A program made the position numbers and the translations under genes. The notes beneath the pieces are model-generated. The model ran no database searches and was not told where the DNA came from. It saw nothing but the letters and a program-made list of their open reading frames with translations. A DNA stretch of 64,000 nucleotides from assembly GCF_003061515.1 (NCBI RefSeq), contig NZ_CP028924.1, positions 1,488,001 through 1,552,000 on the forward strand. The letters are read 5' to 3'. The stretch comes from Colwellia sp. Arc7-D. Lineage in GTDB: Bacteria > Pseudomonadota > Gammaproteobacteria > Enterobacterales > Alteromonadaceae. How positions within the stretch are numbered: position 1 is the first letter of the stretch; each line of letters starts with the position of its first letter. Shown piece after piece: positions 35,429-43,106 of the stretch.

Positions 35429-35731
35429 CTAAATAATGGGGTTGTGAACGGTGACAAGTTTAGTACCGTCGGGAAATGTGGCCTCTACTTGAACGTCTGG
35501 AATTAATTCTGAAACACCATCCATTACTTGTTCGCGTGTTAATAGCGTTCGACCATAATCCATCATCTGTGCAACGGTTTTACCATCACGCGCACCTTCA
35601 ATTATTTCCATTGAAATATAAGCCATTGCTTCAGGGTAATTTAACTTTAACCCTCGGTTGAGTCGTCGCTCTGCTAGCAAGGCTGCGGTGAATATCAGTA
35701 GTTTGTCTTTCTCTCTTGGTAATAAATCCAT
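35429..35731 (-). CDS. ureA: Urease gamma subunit
   Basis: The 100-residue protein beginning [20 protein letters not shown], with [20 protein letters not shown] and [20 protein letters not shown], is a full-length UreA. It is the first structural gene, 75 bases after ureD, with AGAGAAAC upstream of its ATG. It is separate from ureB (no fusion as in Helicobacter). Confidence 0.97.
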   Translation of the reverse strand: MDLLPREKDKLLIFTAALLAERRLNRGLKLNYPEAMAYISMEIIEGARDGKTVAQMMDYGRTLLTREQVMDGVSELIPDVQVEATFPDGTKLVTVHNPII

Positions 35732-35806
35732 AGGTTTCTCTATTTTTTATTTTTACGATTTTATCTGCTTTCAAAACCATCAATATATTAGGTGCTTGCT
35801 GCTTAA

Positions 35807-36718
35807 TTAGGTATGCCAAATACGTGGGATATTGGCTGGCTTATTAAGATATAAGGGCCTCATTAATTGCCATAATTTAATGAAAAGTGTTTTACATTCT
35901 TCACCATGTTGACCTAAATAACGTATGACTAATAACTGCCGTATTTGGCTAATACTTATTTTTTGTTCTGCTTTATCCTCAATAACTACATCACGTAATT
36001 TAGCGATAAGTGCTTTATTTTCTGTATCGTTAATTAAACCTTTTGCCGCATAAGCTATAAAAGTGGCAAACACACTTTTGTTATTTAATCCGGCTATATG
36101 TTGCTGTATTTTATTCTCAGGTTTAATGGAAATTCTATCGTGGTAAAGTAACGTATCGTCACAATAAACGCGGTTTAACTGGGTGTATCGACCATCTTTA
36201 AAAAATTGCTCAGACCGTGGTAATCCTAAGCAGGTAATATCCCAACCTAAATAAACACTGCTGCTTTTTAAATGCACATCGACAGTATTAACCCCATCAG
36301 CGCCTTCATAAACAATGGTTTCCAGTGGAAAATTCTCACACTTTGCATGCTCTGCTAAAAATAACTCGCAGTGCTGTGCTTGTTTAGAGTCACCAATAGA
36401 AAGGTCTTCACGAGCACGGTAAAAGCGATTAGCACCAGGCGTAGTCACTAAACTATGCGCCTGCTGATTTACCTTAATATTTATTCGTAGTTCATCACCC
36501 GACACAATACCCGCTGGTGGATGCAATAAATAAATATGTGCGCATTCACGCCCTTCAGGATAAAAAGCTTTTTGCACACTTAACGGGCCATTGCGCTCAG
36601 TGCGGGTAAGCTGTGTGCCGTTTGAAGTGTCACTAAACTCTAATAACAGGTTAGCTAGCCAAGCACTTTTATTTGTTTTCACAGTCGTTAAGTTTTTTGT
36701 TAGCACGTTAGCTGTCAT
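35807..36718 (-). CDS. ureD: Urease accessory protein UreD
   Basis: UreD (UreH) is the scaffold that docks UreF and UreG on apo-urease. The 303-residue protein shows the conserved YPEGRECAHIYLLHPPAGIV, LVTTPGANRFYRA and LGWDITCLGLPRSE segments. It is the first gene of the operon, divergent from a cation/proton antiporter across a 469-bp spacer, so the operon promoter must lie just upstream of 36718. Its ATG has no good Shine-Dalgarno sequence, suggesting modest translation. Confidence 0.96.
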   Translation of the reverse strand: MTANVLTKNLTTVKTNKSAWLANLLLEFSDTSNGTQLTRTERNGPLSVQKAFYPEGRECAHIYLLHPPAGIVSGDELRINIKVNQQAHSLVTTPGANRFYRAREDLSIGDSKQAQHCELFLAEHAKCENFPLETIVYEGADGVNTVDVHLKSSSVYLGWDITCLGLPRSEQFFKDGRYTQLNRVYCDDTLLYHDRISIKPENKIQQHIAGLNNKSVFATFIAYAAKGLINDTENKALIAKLRDVVIEDKAEQKISISQIRQLLVIRYLGQHGEECKTLFIKLWQLMRPLYLNKPANIPRIWHT

Positions 36719-37187
36719 TATTATTTATCATTATTTTTATAAAACGGTGAGGTATATCAATGTTATAAAGGCAAGTTGCACAAATTGCGCCAAAGAATAT
36801 AGGTAGGTAATTAATTGAGTATTTTTAAGTTAAGTTAACGCAAAATGTTTAGCGTCACATACTCTTCATAGCAACGAGTAATGGTTGCTGTAGGCATTTT
36901 ATTTAAAAACTTGAATCGCTTAAGTCATAGATAAATAAGAGCAGTATTGATGACTAAAATAGACATTTGAATGCACCGATTTAGTGCGGGCGCATCAATA
37001 TCAGGCGCTAAGGTGATTTTTAACCGCATTTTTATTTTTTATTATATTTTAAGTTATTGAACTTTAATGAATATATTTGTTTTATGTTAATATACTTTTA
37101 CTATTTTAATGGTCTGTAATGTGCATGTAATTAAACAAGTATATTTTAATTGCTGATGTAAATATCAGGTTAGTTTTAAGGGAACAA
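36719..37187. other. Divergent spacer between the urease operon and the antiporter gene
   Basis: This 469-bp AT-rich spacer should hold both promoters. No NtrC- or Nac-type site stands out by eye, and no small gene is evident. It contains an unusually GC-richer patch near 36970-37015. Confidence 0.4.
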
Positions 37188-38786
37188 ATGGACTCCGTAC
37201 TTGTTATTATTGCTATATCGTTAGCGCTTGCTAGTGTCATAAATATTGTATTAACCAAATTTTCAATTTCGCATATTATTGGCTATATCATTACTGGCAC
37301 CATCGTCAGTAACTTTTTCGACTTTAATGGCAGTACTACACCTCACTCACTCGAGCTTATTGGCGAGTTCGGCATTGTTTTTCTTATGTTTACTATAGGT
37401 TTAGAAATGTCTTTTTCTAAACTAGGTAAAATGAAAGAGCTGATATTTTTTAATGGTTTTGTGCAGGTGGCTTTCAGTTCCTTGGTTATCTTTGCGATGG
37501 CCTTTTATATCTTTAATGTCGAACCCATTACGTCTTTAGTTATTGCCCTTGCATTTAGTTTGTCTTCAACGGCTATCGTTTTACCCTATCTGAAAAAATC
37601 AAAAGATATTGTTACGCCTTATGGCAAAAAATCAGTCGCTATATTGGTATTTCAAGACCTAGCGGTGATCCCTATTTTATTACTGATGGGTTTTTTATCG
37701 AATAATGAATTATCGATGTCAGACATATTATTAAAAACTTTTTTGTATGCCGGCGTTATTATTCTTTTTATGTTTACTATCGGCAAAAAATTAATTGCTT
37801 GGCTATTACACTTTTCGGCCAGTGCCCGTATGGAAGAGCTCTTTTTAAGTTCAGTGTTTACTATCGTTTTGGGCGCGTCATTACTAGCACATGAAATGGG
37901 TTTTACCTATTCTTTAGGCGCCTTTATCGCTGGTATGATCATCGCCGAAACTAAATTTCATATAAAAGTTGAGTCAGATATAGCGTCGTATAAAGATTTA
38001 TTATTAGGGGCGTTTTTCTTTGCTATCGGCACCAAAATTGATGTTTTATATTTTGTCAGTAATCTGCATTGGGTGTTGGGGGTTTTAGCGCTGGTTATGT
38101 TGATAAAGGCATTGATTATTTATCTATTGATCAGAATGAAATCTAATAAAAGTGAGTCGATAAAATCTGCGGTAGCGTTATGCCAAGTAGGGGAGTTTTC
38201 GTTTGCTATTTTTGCTATGGCAATGAATCACAACCTGTTGTCGGAAAGTATTGGCAGCTTTTTAATATTGATCACTGTGTTATCAATGATATTAACGCCC
38301 TTTATGGTCAGTAATATCTATAAAATTGCCGCTATATTTGTTGTTGAGTTTTTTGAATCCGACAAAATAACACCTGTTCAAGCCTCTAATCATACCATTG
38401 TGTGTGGTTTTGCTATTTTGGGTAGAATTGTTGCAAAAGAACTCAGCAATAAAGACGTAAGTTTCTTAATTATTTCTGATAACTTACAGCATGTATTGCT
38501 GGCAAGAAAGCGTGGCTATAACGCATATTTTGGCCATTTAGACAAAGCGCCAGTATTGGAAGCGTTACGAGTAGAACAAACTAAGAGTATTATTGTTACG
38601 GTTAACTCTGTAGCGAATAAACAAGTTATTTGTGAAGCTGTGTTGGATTATTATCCTGAAGCAAATCTAATTGTTAAAGTGAGTACCTTAGAGGAAAAAG
38701 CGGCACTAGCCGATATAAAAATAAGCTCTTTTGTTCATGCGCAGCACGAAACAGCAGTGCTTTTAGTTAAACAAAGCATGCTTTGA
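37188..38786 (+). CDS. CPA2-family cation/proton antiporter with RCK (TrkA-N) domain
   Basis: The 532-residue protein has about twelve transmembrane helices in the first ~390 residues with CPA2 hallmarks (GYIITGTIVS, FGIVFLMFTIGLEMS, FQDLAVIPILLL, CQVGEFSFAIFAM). A cytoplasmic TrkA-N/RCK nucleotide-binding domain follows, with VCGFAILGRIVAKEL (about 404-418). This is the KefB/KefC/YbaL-like layout, shorter at the C-terminus than KefC. It exchanges K+ or Na+ for protons at the inner membrane; no KefF/KefG partner gene is present. Divergence from urease may be functional, since ureolysis raises cytoplasmic pH (inference). A strong terminator follows it. Confidence 0.9.
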   Translation: MDSVLVIIAISLALASVINIVLTKFSISHIIGYIITGTIVSNFFDFNGSTTPHSLELIGEFGIVFLMFTIGLEMSFSKLGKMKELIFFNGFVQVAFSSLVIFAMAFYIFNVEPITSLVIALAFSLSSTAIVLPYLKKSKDIVTPYGKKSVAILVFQDLAVIPILLLMGFLSNNELSMSDILLKTFLYAGVIILFMFTIGKKLIAWLLHFSASARMEELFLSSVFTIVLGASLLAHEMGFTYSLGAFIAGMIIAETKFHIKVESDIASYKDLLLGAFFFAIGTKIDVLYFVSNLHWVLGVLALVMLIKALIIYLLIRMKSNKSESIKSAVALCQVGEFSFAIFAMAMNHNLLSESIGSFLILITVLSMILTPFMVSNIYKIAAIFVVEFFESDKITPVQASNHTIVCGFAILGRIVAKELSNKDVSFLIISDNLQHVLLARKRGYNAYFGHLDKAPVLEALRVEQTKSIIVTVNSVANKQVICEAVLDYYPEANLIVKVSTLEEKAALADIKISSFVHAQHETAVLLVKQSML

Positions 38787-38973
38787 TTTAAAGAGTAGAA
38801 TATTCTTACATCTGTTATTTAGTTTTAATATCAAGTTTGTTGAGCTTATTTTAAGTAACTAAATTAGTTAACTAATTTAGTCTACTAACTTTTATTTAAT
38901 CAGTATTTTTGTTGCATTAGGAAGTGAAATTACGGATATAAACTAATGTTTTGATTATTTCTACATTGATAAT

Positions 38974-39016
38974 AAAAATGCCTTGAATTGTACAGAATCA
39001 ATTCAAGGCATTTTTT
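38974..39016. terminator. Bidirectional terminator between the antiporter and acyl-CoA dehydrogenase genes
   Basis: AAAAATGCCTTGAATTG (38974-38990) and CAATTCAAGGCATTTTT (38999-39015) form a perfect 17-bp stem with an 8-base loop and A/T flanks on both sides. It is placed between convergent genes. Confidence 0.93.
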
Positions 39017-39039
39017 ATGAGGTATGACTAATTAATGGG

Positions 39040-40161
39040 TTATAAAGATGCAAAACGTTTGGTATGAATATCAGTACTACCAAACAAAAATTGTATGGTA
39101 GTTAATCGTTTAAATATATGACCTACATCAAGCTCATCAGTCATGCCTATAGCACCATGCAGTTGTACCGCTTCACGGCCCACTAAGTTTGCTGCTTTAC
39201 CAATTCGACTTTTCGCTGCCGATAATGCTTTGGCATCTTGACCATTATTACTGTCCATTTTTAATACAGCCATTAACAGCATCGACTTAGCTTGTTGGTG
39301 CTCGATAAACATATTTACTAGTCGATGTTGCAGTGCTTGGAAAGTACCAATAGTACGACCAAACTGTTTACGTGTTTTTGCATACTCTACTGTGCGTTCA
39401 TTGGCTATTTGCATGGCACCAACAGCTTCGGCGCAAACAGCGAGTGTGGCTTTGTCGATAATATTATTAATGGCTGGCAAGGCATTGTCTTGCTCACCTA
39501 ACAATCCAAGGGTCGGGGTATTATCAAACCAAATGTCAGCGGCTTGGTGTCCGTCAACATTGGCATAACCTTCACGTTTAACGCTTGGGTGATTAGCATC
39601 AACAAGAAATAAACTGATGCCATTGTTGTCATTTGTTGCCCCTGAAGTTCGCGCGGCAACGATTAAAGTATCAGCATGATTACCGTTTAACACGACAGAC
39701 TTATGACCTGTAATAACAAATTCACCATTGTTTTCACTAGCGCTACATTTTACATTATTTAAATGATAACGGCTTTGTGGTTCAGCATAGGCAAAAGCCA
39801 TTTGTAGTTCACCTGCCATGATTCTTGGTAGGTAATCGTCTTTTTGTGCAGGATTACCCGCCAAGGCAATTAAGCCACCTGACATAACGGCAGTTGCTAA
39901 AAATGGTTCAACGACCATGCCTTTACCAAACTCTTCCATGACCAGCATAAGGTCGACCATAGAACCACCTAAACCACCGTCTTCTTCGGTAAATGGCAGC
40001 ATTAACCAGCCAAGTTCAGCAAATAAGCGCCAATTTTCTTGACTAAAACCTGTGTTAGTTTCGAGTATTTTTCTACGTGTTTCAAAATCGTAATCGTTGA
40101 GAATAAACTTCGATACACTATCTTGAATCATTTGTTGTTCGCTATTTAACGAAAAGTCCAT
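39040..40161 (-). CDS. Acyl-CoA dehydrogenase-like subunit, apparently lacking the catalytic Glu (PimD-like)
   Basis: The 373-residue protein has the acyl-CoA dehydrogenase fold (N-terminal helical, middle beta, C-terminal helical with RKQFGRTIGTFQALQHRLV). The usual catalytic Glu positions are altered: the C-terminal site reads FGSTDIH (360-366) and the alternative helix-G site reads DKATLAV, with no Glu in either. It follows an ACAD gene that has the helix-G Glu, spaced by 20 bases. Such paired genes form alpha2beta2 enzymes with one active subunit (as for ChsE1-ChsE2 or the PimC/PimD type), so this is probably the partner subunit. The middle domain has AYAEPQSRYHL in place of the classical FAD/substrate loop. 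Confidence 0.88.
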   Translation of the reverse strand: MDFSLNSEQQMIQDSVSKFILNDYDFETRRKILETNTGFSQENWRLFAELGWLMLPFTEEDGGLGGSMVDLMLVMEEFGKGMVVEPFLATAVMSGGLIALAGNPAQKDDYLPRIMAGELQMAFAYAEPQSRYHLNNVKCSASENNGEFVITGHKSVVLNGNHADTLIVAARTSGATNDNNGISLFLVDANHPSVKREGYANVDGHQAADIWFDNTPTLGLLGEQDNALPAINNIIDKATLAVCAEAVGAMQIANERTVEYAKTRKQFGRTIGTFQALQHRLVNMFIEHQQAKSMLLMAVLKMDSNNGQDAKALSAAKSRIGKAANLVGREAVQLHGAIGMTDELDVGHIFKRLTTIQFLFGSTDIHTKRFASL

Positions 40162-40181
40162 TGTAAACTCCTAATACTAAT

Positions 40182-41381
40182 TTAAAGGCCTAAAACGGCT
40201 TTGCTGATGATGTTAGTTTGAATTTCGTTACTGCCACCGTAAATGGATGCTTTTCGGTTATTAAAGTAACGTAATGAACTATTCGTTGCCATATCAGGAC
40301 CAATGCTTTGCCCGTCAAAGTCATCATTGAATTGCTCAGGAACATATGGCATTGAGTAGTACCCAGCGGCTTCAACATACAACTCGTCTATCGCTTGAAT
40401 AACTTGGGTGCCAACAATTTTTAATATTGATGATTCTGGTCCCGGTGCTTGACCTGTACTAATGGCTGAAAGGGTGCGTAACTCAGTATACTCTAGGGCT
40501 AATAAGTCTAATTCTACTTGTGCGACTTTTTGCGCAAAAATAGCGTCATCAATCAGTTTGTTATCTCCATCCGGAGATGTTTGAGCCAAGGTTTTTAATT
40601 GCACTAGGCGATCTTTGGAAATAGCAACCCGAGCAATACCTGTTCGCTCATGTGTTAATAGGACTTTAGCGTATGTCCAACCTTTGCCTTCCACGCCGAT
40701 AAGATTTTCAGTAGGTACTCGCGCATTATCAAAGTGAACTTCATTAACTTCATGTCTACCATCAATAGTAATAATGGGTGATACAGTAATTTTAGGGTCG
40801 TTCATGTTGATTAACAGGAAACTGATCGCTTCTTGATTTTTCGCGCTAGGCTCTCCTGTTCTAACTAAGCAGAATATCCAATCAGCATGTTGCCCGAGTG
40901 TTGTCCATGTTTTGGTGCCGTTAACAACATATTCATCGCCTTCTTTTACCGCTGTTGTTCTAACCGACGCAAGATCAGAGCCTGCACCAGGTTCTGAATA
41001 ACCCTGACACCACCAAACATTACTGGCTAATATATCAGGTAGAAAACGTTGTTTTTGTTCTTCATTACCAAAGGTATAAATGACAGGTGCAACCATTTTC
41101 AATCCAAAAGGGATCACATCTGGGCCACCGGCTTTAGCGCATTCATTGGCAAAAATATATTTTTGCGTTTGTGTCCAACCGGTTCCACCGTGCTCAACTG
41201 GCCAATTAAGTGCTGACCAACCTTGTTTGTGCAGTATTTTTTGCCACTCGATACATTCATCTTTTGATAAATGTATCGAATTTTTGGTTTTTTGAGCGAT
41301 GTTTTTTGGCAATTTATCTTGCAAAAATTGCTGCACTTCTTGTTGAAAGTTTTTTTCTTGGGCGGTAAAATTTAAATTCAT
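40182..41381 (-). CDS. Acyl-CoA dehydrogenase, PimC-like large subunit
   Basis: This 399-residue FAD enzyme introduces a 2,3-double bond into an acyl-CoA. Visible features are the NWPVEHGGTGW N-terminal segment typical of the PimC/FadE-heteromer group, the substrate loop GYSEPGAGSDLAS (127-139), and LLTHERTGIA with Glu245 as the likely catalytic base (helix-G position, as in isovaleryl- and long-chain ACADs). The C-terminal YGGSNEIQ (381-388) has Gly where medium-chain enzymes have Glu. GAAGGA precedes the ATG. It lies between two other ACAD genes in one operon. Confidence 0.9.
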   Translation of the reverse strand: MNLNFTAQEKNFQQEVQQFLQDKLPKNIAQKTKNSIHLSKDECIEWQKILHKQGWSALNWPVEHGGTGWTQTQKYIFANECAKAGGPDVIPFGLKMVAPVIYTFGNEEQKQRFLPDILASNVWWCQGYSEPGAGSDLASVRTTAVKEGDEYVVNGTKTWTTLGQHADWIFCLVRTGEPSAKNQEAISFLLINMNDPKITVSPIITIDGRHEVNEVHFDNARVPTENLIGVEGKGWTYAKVLLTHERTGIARVAISKDRLVQLKTLAQTSPDGDNKLIDDAIFAQKVAQVELDLLALEYTELRTLSAISTGQAPGPESSILKIVGTQVIQAIDELYVEAAGYYSMPYVPEQFNDDFDGQSIGPDMATNSSLRYFNNRKASIYGGSNEIQTNIISKAVLGL

Positions 41382-41407
41382 TGTGCAAATCCTTCGTTGG
41401 TCTTAAT

Positions 41408-42559
41408 TTATTGAATATCTCTGATCATATTTTTGGCAATAATCATTTGTTGAATTTGTGTCGTACCTTCGTATAACCTGAATAACCTAACGTCACGATA
41501 AAGTCTTTCTACTGCGTATTCTGAAATATAACCTGCACCACCATGAATTTGAACAGCTTTGTCAGCGACTCGGCCAACCATTTCTGTGGCAAACAATTTA
41601 CAACAAGATGCTTCAGTACTTATCTTTTTGCCTAAATCTTTTTGTCTTGCAGCATCAAGTACCATGCATTTTGCGGCGTAAGCTTCAGCTTTACTGTCTG
41701 CTAACATGACTTGAATCATTTGGTGCTCGGCAATGGGTTTTCCAAATTGCTTTCTGTCTATTGCATACCTTAATGCATCGTCAATTAAACGTTCAGCAAT
41801 GCCGACACTTAAGGCTGAAATATGTAATCTGCCTCTATCTAATACTTTCATTGACGTTATAAAGCCTTTTCCTTCTACCCCTCCAATAATATTTTTGGCC
41901 GGGACATGACAATTTTCAAAAATAACGTCACAGGTATGTGATCCTTGCTGACCCATCTTTTTATCTTTAGCACCCAATGTAATGCCTGGCGTAGAGGCAT
42001 CTACAATAAAGGCAGATATACCTTTAGCGCCTTTAATCGATAAATCTGTTCGAGCCATTACGGTAAAAGTGCCAGCTCTTGGTGCATTAGTAATAAAACG
42101 CTTAGTACCATTAATAATATACTCATCACCCTGTTTTATTGCCGTAGTTTTTACTGCTGAGGCGTCAGAGCCAACGTCTGGCTCTGTTAAACAGAAAGAT
42201 CCAATTAGCTCACCTGTGGCATATTTAGGTAAGTAGGTTTGCTTTTGTTCGTCTGTTCCGTCGAATACAATAGCTGCAGAGCCAATTCCATTGTTAGTCC
42301 CAATGAGTGAGCGAAAAGCCGGTGATGTTCTACCTAACTCAATGGCGACAAGCGCTTCTTCCTCCATAGTCAGGCCTAAGCCATCATACTCTTCAGGAAT
42401 GGTCATACCAAACAAGCCCATGGCTTTCATTTCTTGCACAATATCTTCTGGAATAGCGTCATTTTCTGCTACTTCATTTTCCGCAGGAACTAAACGTTCT
42501 CTAACGAACTTTGAAATACTGTTGAGAAATTGATCCAACATTTCTTTATCTCGAATCAT
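41408..42559 (-). CDS. Acyl-CoA dehydrogenase, short/medium-chain type
   Basis: The 383-residue enzyme is a classical homotetrameric ACAD with GSFCLTEPDVGSDASAVKT, DRKQFGKPIAEHQMIQVML, QIHGGAGYISEYAVERLYRD and a C-terminal LYEGTTQIQ in which Glu364 is the catalytic base. It is the first gene of the three-ACAD operon, with AAGGGA upstream of its ATG. Electrons would pass to the ETF encoded 20 kb downstream. Its promoter region contains a copy of the palindromic operator at 42584-42598. Confidence 0.94.
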   Translation of the reverse strand: MIRDKEMLDQFLNSISKFVRERLVPAENEVAENDAIPEDIVQEMKAMGLFGMTIPEEYDGLGLTMEEEALVAIELGRTSPAFRSLIGTNNGIGSAAIVFDGTDEQKQTYLPKYATGELIGSFCLTEPDVGSDASAVKTTAIKQGDEYIINGTKRFITNAPRAGTFTVMARTDLSIKGAKGISAFIVDASTPGITLGAKDKKMGQQGSHTCDVIFENCHVPAKNIIGGVEGKGFITSMKVLDRGRLHISALSVGIAERLIDDALRYAIDRKQFGKPIAEHQMIQVMLADSKAEAYAAKCMVLDAARQKDLGKKISTEASCCKLFATEMVGRVADKAVQIHGGAGYISEYAVERLYRDVRLFRLYEGTTQIQQMIIAKNMIRDIQ

Positions 42560-42583
42560 TTACAATCCCTTAGAAATTTTATA

Positions 42584-42598
42584 TTCCGCACAGTGGAA
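42584..42598. promoter_or_regulatory. Operator copy 1 (TTCCGCACAGTGGAA)
   Basis: This imperfect 15-bp palindrome lies 25 bases upstream of the ACAD operon start codon, close enough to overlap its promoter or leader. It matches the pattern TTCCGC-N3-GYRGAA shared with the three other copies in the window. Confidence 0.65.
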
Positions 42599-42767
42599 CA
42601 CATGATTAATATAATATCAAGCTGTAATTATAACTAATACCTCTGTATACACTTAATAAACAATAAATATAGAATTTTTGCTCTAAATAAATGTTGTCAG
42701 CGTTAATGTTAATATTAGGTTAAATTTAAATTAAGTGGAACTTATGGTTAAATAAAGTACTTGCATA

Positions 42768-42782
42768 TTCCGCTAGGCAGAA
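42768..42782. promoter_or_regulatory. Operator copy 2 (TTCCGCTAGGCAGAA)
   Basis: It is 15 bp, preceded by CTTGCATA, and lies 324 bases before the TonB receptor start and 209 bases before the ACAD operon. It shares TTCCGC...GCAGAA with copy 4 at 54227, and both copies have TTGCA 5-11 bases before the motif. Confidence 0.6.
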
Positions 42783-43106
42783 CTAGTATCGGTTCGAATT
42801 GTTTATTAGTGTGCGGGTTTATTAAACTGTTTTTAATTTGAACGACGCAGGAATTAACCTTATCGCGGTTGGATTAATAAATGATTGTTTAACGCAGAAT
42901 ATGCTCTAGATAGAAGACTGTAAGTGCAGTTTTTATGAATCTTTATAAATATTTTATGTGCGAATTTATTATTACTTTACAACCAAGACGCTGGCGGAGA
43001 ATCATCGCAGTTAACAGAATAATTAATGACTATTGGCAGTTATCTAATAGCCATTAATTGAAAATATTAAAACCATAATAAAACAAAGTGAATAACGGGG
43101 AAGCAG

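Larger units (their letters stand above)
42560..43106. promoter_or_regulatory. Divergent regulatory region between the ACAD operon and a TonB receptor
   Basis: This 547-bp spacer holds both promoters and two copies of the palindromic operator at 42584-42598 and 42768-42782. The remainder is AT-rich without genes. Confidence 0.7.

Noticed and set aside
35476..35661. Open frame antisense to ureA
   Set aside because: It is a shadow of the well-supported ureA coding sequence with no start signal.
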